Shown here one piece after another: positions 23,822-35,512 of a stretch of DNA of 64,000 nucleotides. Source of the DNA: Lates calcarifer (taxonomy: Eukaryota; Chordata; Actinopteri; Centropomidae); the NCBI RefSeq assembly GCF_001640805.2, contig NC_066833.1, positions 14,748,068-14,812,067 of the forward strand. Direction: 5' to 3'. The position numbers and the translations under genes are program-made. Below the pieces are notes generated by a model that saw nothing but the letters and a program-made list of their open reading frames with translations, did not search any database and had not been told where the DNA came from. Numbering within the stretch: position 1 is the first letter of the stretch; each line of letters opens with the position of its first letter.

Positions 23822-23861
<40 letters not shown>
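23822..23861. repeat. CA microsatellite
   Basis: Pure ca dinucleotide run of about 40 bp, 160 bp after another. Confidence 0.95.
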
Positions 23862-23863
<2 letters not shown>

Positions 23864-23884
23864 CTATGGAACTATGTCTTTGAC

Positions 23885-24080
23885 TGCCGCAGCACAGTGG
23901 GCAAGATTAGCACTAAAGTAGCTTGTTGGTCCAGCACTTTGGCCGAGTGCCACATGCAACATCACCATGTTAGCTTTGTCATTGTGAGCATGTTAGCATG
24001 CTGATGCTAACATTTATCTCAAATCACAGCTGTACCCAACACAATGTCTAAACAGCCTGTGCAGTGAGAGCAGCATGTTA
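23885..24080. mobile_element. Dispersed fish repeat with gttagcatgct core, copy 1
   Basis: Contains accatgttagctttgtcatt, gtgagcatgttagcatgctg and atgctaacatttatctc. I recognise this as the very common fish repeat whose core alternates gttagcatg and catgctaac. Related pieces are at 59150-59475 and 63568-63645. Confidence 0.55.
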
Positions 24081-24089
24081 GCAGCACAG

Positions 24090-26100
24090 TAGCAACTTCA
24101 ACGATGCATCTTGATCTATCCAAGCCTTTCAGCTATCTTGACTTGGTCAGTGCTACTGTGTACTTTTATTGCTTGCATTTAGTTTGAGCTGCACAATTCA
24201 GTTTCATTGCTTCTTGTCTGTGTCATTTCCACTTTAATGTTTCCGCCACTTCTCAGTGGCAAAATCAGCAGCAACTGTTAACTGGTTATCAAACTTAACT
24301 GGAAACTGGTGGGGAGGCTTCGAGCAGCTAAGTCATTCGGGTCGGGTCACGCTTCAGGAGCTGTTCTGTGTGACTTTGTGAAGTGAAGGCCATGGGGCCT
24401 GGCATACTAAAAGTGTTTTCAGTCTGCGAACTGAACTTGGATTAGTTTTGTATTGATGGCAGTGTTGTTTTTGTGTGAAAGATTAAATTCCTTTGCATAC
24501 AACCGGGACCATATGTACAGCAAAGAACTGGTTGTTTTGGTTTGCTTTTATATCATAGAATAATATACACATAACACACTTAAAATATACACTACAGAAT
24601 CAAAGATAATCAAAACAAAGATCAGAGATTCAAGTATGTGAAGATGGGACATAGATATGTGAGGATCTTGACTGTCTCTTCATGTTATATTGCGCTCATA
24701 CACAGAATGTCATGCAGGCATACTCATACACAAACACAATCTGCATTTTTAATCAAGTCCAGTAAGTGTTACTCACAAGAGGCCACTTTCAGTATTTTTG
24801 AATTCACCCTTCACCTCGCAGTCTAGCAGTAATTATATTTCTTGGCAAAGATCATCTTAGTTGTATTCCAGCTTATTCAGCAATGTACAGTAGCCTACAT
24901 ACTGTGCAAATAGATGGTACACTGCAAATCATACTTTGGCTTCAGCTGCCTTAAGCATATTCTATGTGCCATAAGATACATAAGTCTCTGCTGTTCTGCA
25001 AGTCATTGCAGAAGAGATTGTCAGCTCAGTGCCAATGATGTAAAAGTATTGTAACATTTAAGCTAGAGCAGACACAAGGGGATGAAGGTATATTTAGTAT
25101 AGCTGATGCTCTCTCTATAAGTCATTGTGCAGAGAAGAGAATCGCTTCAATGACTTTAATATAAATGTAGGCAGTGACGGAGACTGGGGAAAAAGAAGAC
25201 ATCACCGTAACTGGGGATTAATGTTATCCTGCCTTTATTGTGAGTCTGAAATGTCCCCATCGTTCCATTTCCTCTTGTCAGTACTTTTTTCTCTTTTTCT
25301 TATTCCTCTCTAATGTTTCGCTCTCTTTTATTCAGTCTCCCACTGTGCCTCTCACCCCCCAAAAATTGAGATTACATTAGCAAGACCTCCTTCCTTGTCT
25401 CTCAGAGGAGAAGAGCATAATTACTGTCTGGGCCTTTGCTAAAGTCCTGCAGCACTTATTGTGTTTTAAGAAACCTAATTTTCACAGCTGCACCATTACG
25501 CTTTAGTTAAATAATGAAAATGGTATGGTTGCATTTTCACAAAATCTTCTAAAGCTAATCTATGGAAGGCTTTAGAACAAGAGTTTGTCATCTTTTAACT
25601 GTAGGGCTATATAAAGATACCTGACCGTCTTTATGAGAGGCACAGAAATGTCCAGAGGTACACTGTGACATGAAAAAAAATTGTCACCTGTGTCCCCAGA
25701 AACTTTAAAACCCTTTTAAAAAAGTTTTCTTTGATTGCATGGCAACTGAATGTCTTTTTATCCCCTGATTTTGTCTTTGGTGTTTGGCGTTTGTCTTTAT
25801 GTTGGGAAAGTGCAAAAGACAGGATTGGAGACAGGAGGTTTCTGCAAGGCAGCAGGGAAATGGGACAGTAAAACCGCAAACACAGTCTCTGATACAAGCC
25901 TCCTGCCTGCCTGAGACAGTGTATTATTATGGCTTCCTGATACTAACCAGCTCTCTGTGTGTCATGGTATCTTTTATTGCTCCCACACTGAGCTTTCTCT
26001 TTCATCTTTTATTATGGCTCCTTCTCCTCACAGATATTCTTTTCTTAGTCTTTCTCTTATCTGTCTGTTTTTATCTTACTTTCTTTCTATCTTTTTGTCT
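24090..26100. other. Intergenic, nothing recognised
   Basis: AT-rich DNA with no supported exon or RNA gene. Confidence 0.45.
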
Positions 26101-26101
26101 G

Positions 26102-26103
<2 letters not shown>

Positions 26104-26144
<41 letters not shown>

Positions 26145-26168
26145 TACACACACACACACACACACACA
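26104..26168. repeat. CA microsatellite
   Basis: About 65 bp of ca with two interruptions (cgca, cata), followed by looser CA-rich sequence to 26310. Confidence 0.95.
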
Positions 26169-26379
26169 AAACATAACATGCAGAAATATCCTCACTAATG
26201 AGATACAACAATATCCAGAACCAGTTCTCACGCATAACAACACACACATCCACAAACACCTACACTTACAGGATAGACACACCCATGCACACACGCACAC
26301 ACTCACACACAGTATGAAACATGCCCTTAGTGTACTGCAGCTTATGATAATGTCTGTCTCTTCAAATTAGACACTTCTC

Positions 26380-29300
26380 TCTCTGTAATGTTTTCCACAC
26401 TCCTCGCACTCTTTTTCCTCTTAAGTCTGTCCCTTTTTCCCCTTCTGCGATTGCCTCTCTCTATTTGGTCTCGTTCATTCCCTCTCTCTAAGCCCCACTA
26501 TCAGCCTGTAACCTGTCTCTGACACAAAACAGATGTCTCTCCATCCCCTCCTTCCTCCCTCTATCTCTTCCTGCTCCTCCGCCTCTCTATCCTTTGACTT
26601 CGTCTTCACCCACCTTCAATCCTCAGCTCTGTATTTTCTGTTTCTGCCCTTTTCCTCCTGTGCTCCTTTTCTGGCTTCAAGTGTGATTCTGTCTTTGTCA
26701 TGTTTCACAGTCTACACCTTCACTCCTTTCTCTGCCTTTGTTTGAAGGGATAGCATGTGTGGTGGTGTTATTTCCTGAAGACCAGGCACTCAGACAAGTA
26801 CTGTTTGTCTCACTTTGTCAGCAACATCATTCATTAACAAGCAAACACTTTCATAAATCGATGCCTTTAATTTGCCATTTAAAGTCACTGTTGTAATTGT
26901 GGTTCTTCAGTCCTCATTCATCTTGAGCCCTCTCCATTTCCTTTTTCTCTCCCTGAGTTTGTGTTATTCAAACACTGACTGAGTTAATCAGAGATCCACT
27001 AACGTTATAGAATAATTTACCTTCCCTTTCTTTTCCTTTGCTCAAGAGAGATGAGCACATACACCACTTCATTACACCATCAATCCATTTCTCTTATGTC
27101 CATACAACCACCTCCATATCCATCATCCCTCCATTCATTTACATTGTTCTAACATTATTGTGTTGTGCTCTGAAGCATGCTCTGGCCATCTGACCATCCT
27201 CTCATAAATCAGCTGTTTTTGTTTCACGTATAGTGAATTTACATCTGTGTATTTATTGCTTTGTTAATCCTCCTCATACTTCTCTGTTTATTCGTGCATT
27301 CCTTTATTCCCTCTTTTTCGATCCTGTTATCCTCTGCTAATTTTTTCCATCCCAGATCACCTAAGGCAAGCTCACCTGCTACAAAATGGAAAGAGTCTCA
27401 TTATCCCCGCCACCTGATGAGTGTGTGTTAGTGTGTGTGTGCATGTGGACTGTTGTGTATCTCCATTTGTTGCTGCACTGTTGAATTTTTGGGTGGGAAA
27501 ATGCATACCGTGCGAATTTGTGTGTGTGCGTGTGTGTGTTCCGCTTGTCATCTCAAAAAAGAGCGGTCATCTCACAGCTGCTCTGCAATTTATGTCTATA
27601 ATTACAGGGTACATGTAGAGGAAAATGTTGCACTATACCCCAAAGTGTTATCCATGTCAGTGTTTGTGTGTGTGCTCATGAATGTTTTTGCATCCCAAGG
27701 TGTTTAACACATTTTCAAAATATGACACTTTCTATCATAAATCAGCAGTTCCTCAGCCATGAATCAACCCAAAAGTGTGTTGTACATTCATTTCTCAGAG
27801 CTCTCCCACAACACAAGAACATTTGTTTGTTTTAATGGGAGCATGTCCCAGTGTGACACTGAATTTATTCAATCTAGTGAAAGTTTAAGGGTTTTTCTTC
27901 TAAATCACTGGGTTATAACGACAATAGAAACACTCCCCTCTGCAATATTCCCAGGCACCCTTCCCTCTATAAATCTAAGACTTCCTATCTGTCTTGTTCT
28001 GTTAAGTTTATTGCAGAGGAACTTTGTTGAGGTCTTTCATGGGGCTGGGATTTCCCAAATCCACCTTGACATAACTCAGTGAGCAAAGCATCAACACTAA
28101 CTACCCTCATTTATTTGCACCTGGTTGCCAGATTGTCTTCATCATTATTTCACAGGAAAACAGGCCGTCAGTACAAGAAACGTGATAAATGGATAAAAAA
28201 GCCTCTTAAGTCAAACTTCCTATAAACTGTGCAAATGTTTTTGCACATTGCATTGACCTAATATTTCCCAATGTCTCTCTATTTAATATGCCTCTATAAC
28301 TGAATGTTGCCTATTATAGTAATTTTATCAGTAACAATACAATATAGCATGCCACATCAAATATTGTTTAAAATTCAGCAAACATGCTATAGATACAATC
28401 AAGCATGAAACATTTTCAATACAAATCACAATTTTTCCTATGAGCCACTACATGTATTGCACAATTATGCATCAAAAAACAAGAGAAAGGGTGTGATGTG
28501 CACAGTGTAATGAAAAAATGTAAAAGTTCCATTGTTGGAATGTTTATTTCCTTTTTAGCTTTGCTACGGTGTTGAATTTTTGGATTAAAAGTAGACTTTC
28601 AAGTTTGGAGACAATTAAATAATGTAGGTAAGTCTGATTTCCTCTTTGGAGCCAAAACACAACACTGATGCTCAAATTACAGAATTAGTTTTGAGGATTG
28701 AGATCAGTCTGTAGCCCTCTGTTGAGCAGATGCATTATCTGTTAGCTCTCTTCACTCTCTCTTTGTCAGGTTTATATTTATCCACTGGCCTAATGGGAGC
28801 CGCGATGCATAAACAAAGCAATAAAGCAATAATTAATTAAAAGAATAAATAAAGTAAAACAATTTCCAGTTTGGTGATTGAGTGAACCTAAACTCTAGCT
28901 ACCTTGGGATGTCTTAGTCAAAAATATAGCCTGAGCTGAAAAGGCCCTTTTGTAGCTTTGTATTTCAGTAAAGTCAAACACAGTGTGTCCTCTCATTTGG
29001 GCTTCTCACAACACACAGCACAGGCTTTGTTCAAACCAACTGTCTAACTCTCCACAGAAAATATTCATCTGTCATCCTTGGTTCAACTGTGACTTTTGTT
29101 CTCTGCACCTGACCCATGTTTGCATGTGTTGGTGCAAAGTATTGCAAAGTAACTGGGCCCCTGCATATGAGCTTGTGTGCGTGTTTTTGAGTGTGTGTCC
29201 TGCAGTGATCCACTTTCCAGTCCCAGTAAAAGTAGGCCAGCCAGTGAGCCCATGAGTCAGCCTTTTCTCCTGAGAAAGGAGACTCCCTGACATGACAGCA

Positions 29301-32300
29301 TCATTAACAGCTGACCAACACACCCTACCAGGCGGACACACACACACACACACATTTTTGGATTAATTTACACATGCAAATACTATCACACACAGAGTCG
29401 ATCGACACACAAAGACATACTGTGTAAAACCATACAAACACACATGCAGCTGACCTGCTGCATGTGCTGTAACACACCCAAAGTCCAGCCTCAGCAGTAT
29501 TTCGTGATGGATACTGTAACCGTTTGTCTCCCCTGGTGTAAAAATTTGATGCTGAGGTCACTGACTCTCAGCTGAATTCAAATTACTGCTGACATGAACT
29601 GTGTTGAACCCAGCGATACTGAACTGATCTTAGCTCCGGTTTTGACTGGATTATTTCTCTTTTTTTGGCTTGTTTTCTCCTTATATCTGTTGGACCTGAC
29701 TGAGCAAAATATTACATTATTCTTGAAGGTAAGATGAGTTTTAAGCAAAAAAAAAAAAAAAACTGGGACACTGAATCAATACAGATGCAATGTCCTAGTT
29801 TCATAATAGCAGAATCAAGATAGCACACATAAGAAGCAGAGGAAAGATCATTAAACATTTAATATTCTTCAGTGTGTGTTTACACTGTTTTGCCTTTGTG
29901 TGCGTTAAATGGGACTGAGTTGAGAAACACTGAGAATAAGTGGCCTCAGTTCTCGCTAAGCTGTTGTTGTAGACGGCTTATAGGCTGAGGAGGCTGAATT
30001 ATTCCTCAGTTGGATCCAGATAGAACCACAATTCCCATTTTTTAAACAATAACACAAGCCAGTGCTATTGAGAAACTGTAGATTTTTGTAATGTAAATAA
30101 TGTCAGCCAGTCAAGAAATTCGGTAATATCACGGAAAATTCTCAGTCATAATTTTCTGCTCTATTACAAAGCATTTCCTCACCCCAATGCTGAAATCATA
30201 GCAAATCAGTTAAAATAGGTCAAATGCAATGAAGACACAGCCCAGAATTTTTCTCAGCTTTCGGGCAGGTCTACCTCATAATTTTATTTTAACTCAACAA
30301 AAACACACAACCCTACTGAAACTGTGGACTTGAATGAAGTATTTTGCAAAGCAATCATGAGCTGCTAATGGGTTTAACTGCCAGAGTAAACACAGCCTGT
30401 TGTGAGAGGTGATATCACTGCGTGAGGTATGTGCAGTGAGATGTGTTTTGAGTGTATGCTGCTGACAGAGATGCTTTATAATGGGTTTTTTTCTTATTAT
30501 TTCTTCTTTAAGAACATTCTTGAACAGCTGGTGAGATGGTATTATTGTAAGATCAATACAGCATTACAGAAACAATGACGTCTGTGTGTTTGTATATCAC
30601 TTGACTTGGGTAGGTGCACATGTTTATTAGTCTGTGTACTTCATCTTGTCTTAAACCTCATATCCTAAGTCACCATCTGTGCTCCCATTAAGTCAATCTA
30701 TATGACAACAGCTGACTTAAGTCTCTGTTACAACATCGAAGTTGAGATCCAAATAATTGTGACAGTATGTCTCCTCCAACACACTCCAACTTAATTTCTC
30801 TTTTTCTACCAGCTAATTACAGATCCATCTTTAGCAATATGAATCTAAGGAAAACAATCATCCAGCTGTCTTCATAAGATGGAGAGGGTTATATATAAGG
30901 CCTACATATAAGCTATAAGGCTGAACCTATGGTTGAATGTGAGATCATAGGTAGACAGATACTAATTTACAAGAAAAATAATAGATAATAGGTGTAGATA
31001 GAGTGAAATATGATTGGGATATCCACCCTTTTAACATTACATTACTTAGAGTTGATGTACTAGAGTTGAAAAAATAAACCATCCATTTGTTGAAACCCAT
31101 AGAGTGAAGATGTCATGTGCAGAGCCATGCTTTTCCCAAGCGCTCTTCCATGCAGGAATAATTTTCCAATTATTTCCAGTTATATAATCATTATTATTGT
31201 GAAATGAAAGACTTCAGACCCTTTTCATATTTTCATATCATTAATATTTTCTTTAGAGCAACAAAATTACATTGGAAAAATACATTCATGATGGGTGAAC
31301 CTAATGAGGTGTCAAGACAAAATGTCCCTTTTTCACTCCAGACTGGAGTGAAAAACAGCGACATTAAAGAAATGAAGCCGTCTGAGGCCTCTCAGCGGGC
31401 AGCAGACAATACTCTCACAGTGTAAATTACATGAAATGAACTTGAGTAATGCAGTGATTACGTTACTGATTACAATTTTTGGAGATAATCAGTAGCAGAA
31501 TACATTCTGAAATAAATCTTCTACCTGAGTGCATGTGGTTTCACTGCAAAGTATAATTAAGTTTCTTTACTGGCTAGAAAAGGCTTTACTCAGTAAAATG
31601 AAAGAAGTTGCGCTGCCTGTTTTCCATTTAAACACACACAGAGAAAAATCAGAGCACACAGAAACAGATGACTTTCTGGTGTCTGTCTTTTCACTGTGAT
31701 ACAAACATGAAAGCTGGGTGGACCGTGACATGTGTCTTGTTGACATGCCAGATTTAGTTGGCATGACTAAACTGTGATGACACCATTGATGTGAATATGC
31801 AAAATATGAGCAGATGTGTGTTTTGTATTACAAAGAGTTCTGTGTTCTTCTGAGTTTCCAGGTAGAGTCAGAGTGACTTATTTATAAGGTCTCTGAAGCA
31901 TGTGGCTGGAGTACTTCATGTATTATTTTGCTTTTCCAATGTTCCAGTGTATCATAATGATGGCATTATTATTAATACTGACATTTAGAAGATTGATGCA
32001 CTCTTGCTGGCTTGTGATTCATTAGTGTAAATGAAAAGCTTTGATGACATGTGATCATCAAATGTGACTGAGTTGATTTACTTTATCAGATTTGTATGAG
32101 GAATGTGTGCAGACAGTTTTAGTAATGTTGATGTTATGCTTGTGGCTGTGGGAGGTTATGCATAGTCAATATGATATAAAGGCTTTTTATGATATTTGCA
32201 GTGAGTCCAATTGAGACAGCAACATTTTCAAAGATCTAAGCGAAAGTGAAATAGATGCAAAATAAAATGCCTTTGTGGCGTTCTTTATTAGTTAGTTATA

Positions 32301-33080
32301 TGCTTGTAAGTTTGCAATAACACTAAAAAGAAGGATTAGCAATCATTTATTTGCTGAAGGGGATCCCAAACATGGAACCATAAAATCTGTGTCCCATAAT
32401 GGATGGAAATACTCCAACACTATAAAGCAGATAATTCAAAACATGAAAATCTCTCACAGAAAACAACATCAATAGCACAATAGCAGAATTCTAATGTTGC
32501 TCCACTGCACTGTATTTCCCTCTGGATATTCAATCCAAACTGCCCAAATTGCTGGGTGGTGCACGGCAATGATTTTAATAAGCACAATTTTTTTTAATCT
32601 TAACAACTTCACAATAACCTTCAGCTCTTCAATGATTTAATTGTTTGTTTTTTTAACAAAGAAATGCAACAACTCTCAGTTTGACTAATGACACCAACAG
32701 TTTTAGACTGACTATGTTTATTTGGACTAAACAGTTTGATCACAGATCATTTCTAAACACTTTTGGGGCTTTTTATCTGTACACTAACCCTTTCCAACTA
32801 TCACTAGACCTGATTTTAGGCCAAAACTAACCACAATTTAATAACTTTGTGTCATGAACAATAAGATAATAAAAATTAGCCCTGGGCCTGCTGGTGGACT
32901 GTGGAGGAGTGCTAAATTAGCCAAGTGACTGGTCTTAGCCTTAAGGGCTAAGGATATAGTGCTGGGCTGCGTCCTAGTTGCATGTTTATACTCTTATTCT
33001 AACTGTGTTCTGGGTGTGCTGTACTGTATGTTCACACCATGAAATAACTAAATAAAGTATATAAAAATGCCAACACGGAC
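26380..33080. other. Intergenic, no gene recognised
   Basis: Starts pyrimidine-rich (26380-26740) and is then AT-rich with scattered TG/CA patches (27420-27550, 29335-29355) and a poly-A run (29746-29762). No supported exons. ORFs of 60-107 codons here show no family resemblance and no good splice context. Confidence 0.5.
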
Positions 33081-33084
33081 AAAA

Positions 33085-33125
33085 AAAAAAAGCATGGTGT
33101 AGATTGACACTGCTGCCTCACAGCG
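33085..33125. mobile_element. Possible tRNA-like head of a SINE or related repeat
   Basis: The stretch gcatggtgtagattgacact followed by gctgcctcacagc resembles the fish repeat start ggcacggtggtgtagtggtt ... cactgttgcctcacagc. It is very short and follows a poly-A run. Confidence 0.25.
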
Positions 33126-33129
33126 CTAT

Positions 33130-35430
33130 GCAAAATGGAGATGTAGAAGCGGCTCACAGCAGGGAAAAGTAAAAACATTCTAAAAGTGGTGGTTTACAGT
33201 AGGCAGTGTGACGGCTCTGCTGACAGCTCAGAAAACAAAAACACTCGGTAATAAATCCTTGGTGCAGCGATTTTTACCAGCTATTTCTGATGCTTTAACA
33301 TTGGCAGTTCAACTGAGGTATTTTGCTTGTCATCCATCAATGCAATCCTTGTATCATTTGCTGTAGGTGACATAATTTTCTTTCATACTAATGGCTCTGT
33401 AATGCCCTATCAAGGTGCACTGCTTGCACATACAGTGTGTAAATTGAAGTAAAGCTATTTTCACAGTGTAAACAGCACTTGGCAGGTGTGAGCTCAGGGT
33501 GGTGTGTGGAGTTGCTCTCCAGGCTGCTGGGAGTTTTATTAGCATTTCCCAGGGAGAGGAATATGATGTCATCAACATGTGTCTCATCTACAGTTAAGTC
33601 CCCATTTCCTGGTTTGACAGCTGAGCTGGGGATAAAGAGTTTCTGTTCTCATAATATACTCAAGCAAAAGTTTCCTTCCTCACTTTTGCACTCCCACAAG
33701 GTGTTTTCTTTTCTCATTCTTGCACTTCATACACATACATCCACACAAGCAAATATTTCTTAACAAAACTGTGCCGCAGCTCAGTTCTTTTCCATTTTTA
33801 TTTATAAAATGAAGCTGTTAAAAATATAGCAAGCATTCATCATGGCTAGGTGAGACATACATAATAATATTTAATAATTTCTCCTTTTATGACAAACCAC
33901 TGGTGTCTTATAACACAGTCTTTACAAGAAAAATAATTTAAGGACAAAATGAAAACATCAAAGAAAAGATTAAGGAGACGTGATTACTATGAGCTACTTG
34001 ATTTGTGCACAAACTCGGGGCAGGGTCTTAAACCACATGCACATTTATACAATCTTTATATCAAAATGATCATAAAGACCACTCTTCAAATAACTGGCTA
34101 CTGTGTTAATGTAAATGCTTTGTACCGCATGTAATTCTACCCCATCAATGATGTCAGGATGTGAGATAGAGCCGATGGTGGTAGAGAAATTTTCCATCAA
34201 AGTCTGAAACCCACAAATAAGTGACGAGAAGAGTAAAAATGTTCGCAAAGTTGTGTGGATCATAATGCTGAAGTACCTCTGTCATCACATCTGTCACAGA
34301 TTTAACGTTATGTGCAATGCAAATAAGTCGGCTAATTTAAGTTAATGTTTGCTACATATGCACCACAACAACAAAGTCCAACTTTCTAAGTGCTATACAA
34401 AGGAAGCTGGAAACCAAGCAAGTCCACTTTCTTTCATATAGCACTTAGAAATACCATGACATGGATGACTGAGAATCTTCACAGACAACAAAATCCAACC
34501 TATAAATTTCAAAAAATGCAGAAAGCATCTCAATAATTAATACAAGTCAAGCTGACATATTAATCCAAGTGTATTTTTGTGAATGAAGTTCCAATTTGCA
34601 ACATTTGAAAAAATCGAATTTTCTATAAATACACACCAAGATTAATTAAAGATGATTACGTTACGTGCTATTATTATACAAACAGCCTCTTTGTGCAATG
34701 ATGTGTGGTGTGCATATTATTCAGCGACTCAGTGACAGACTGCATTGCATATTACACTGTAGTTCAATGTCACTGTACAAATGCATGAAAGCACCTTTGT
34801 TTTTAGGTTTGGGTTAGGTTTTTTAGGTTTTGTATTAGGTGAGTGTAGGAATTATTGAGCTTGAGACTGTGCAAAATGATAACATAATCCTTCACAAGGC
34901 TTAAAACCCTGAAAGCTGCAGGGTTTTGACATGATGAAAATGTTAGTAGTTTATACACAGATGTAAAAGTAATGTTTTTGGATTGTTTAGATATTAATTT
35001 TATCCACATTTCCTGGTCCTGAACTTTAACACAAGGCAGGAAAATAAAACCAGTGTTGCAAAACAATACGGGTACAGATGTGACTAGTTAAGTTTTTGTA
35101 GCAATCTTAATCTGCTGTGAGAGCACAACTTAAGTGTGTACCACTAGCTACATAAAACAATCCTTCTTAAACACATATTGTTCATGCAGAGACAAAGGCG
35201 TGACTCTGATGTTGCAGAAAATTTCGCAACTCCTGATATAAAAACAATACATTTTTTAAAAATACATACATTAGACATGTATATTAGTAGTGTCTTTTCT
35301 GAGATTCAACAGTATCTCCTGCACAGAGCCTTGCAGTTCCTTTGGGCATGAGGGACACATTGTGTTAACAGCAGAGGAGTTCATTCACCAGCACAGAAGA
35401 CTGGTGTGGTCTCTCTCTTTCTATTTCATG
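33130..35430. other. Region downstream of mxra5; partly its 3' UTR
   Basis: No gene recognised. mxra5 ends at 35513 on the - strand, so its 3' untranslated sequence runs down from there. A reverse-strand AATAAA lies at 33797-33802, too far away to assign with confidence. A long hairpin is at 34383-34451. Confidence 0.4.
34383..34451. repeat. 69-nt hairpin with perfect 15-bp arms, pre-miRNA-like
   Basis: Arms tttctaagtgctata (34383-34397) and tatagcacttagaaa (34437-34451) are perfect inverse complements. Pairing can continue inward imperfectly (caaaggaag against ctttcttt) to a loop of about 20 nt. Stem size and loop fit a microRNA precursor, but short inverted repeats of transposon origin look the same. 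Confidence 0.5.
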
Positions 35431-35431
35431 T

Positions 35432-35496
35432 TTGTGTGTGTGTGTGTATGTGTGTGTGTTTGTGTGTGTGCATGTGTGTGCGTGCATGTTTGTGCG
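35432..35496. repeat. TG microsatellite in the mxra5 3' UTR
   Basis: tg repeats with interruptions (tatg, ttt, catg, cgtg), starting about 17 bp beyond the mxra5 stop codon on the + strand coordinate scale. Confidence 0.9.
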
Positions 35497-35512
35497 CATT
35501 TGCTTCACCCCA

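Noticed and set aside
23534..24004. 156-codon ORF rich in His/Thr
   Set aside because: It spans two CA microsatellites and a dispersed repeat, and the composition explains its length.
25784..26370. Overlapping ORFs of 130-137 codons with hydrophobic stretches
   Set aside because: Hydrophobicity comes from pyrimidine-rich DNA and the rest from a CA array; no splice or family evidence.
32930..32960. Near-palindrome cttagccttaagggctaag
   Set aside because: Only 7-bp arms; expected by chance in a window this size.
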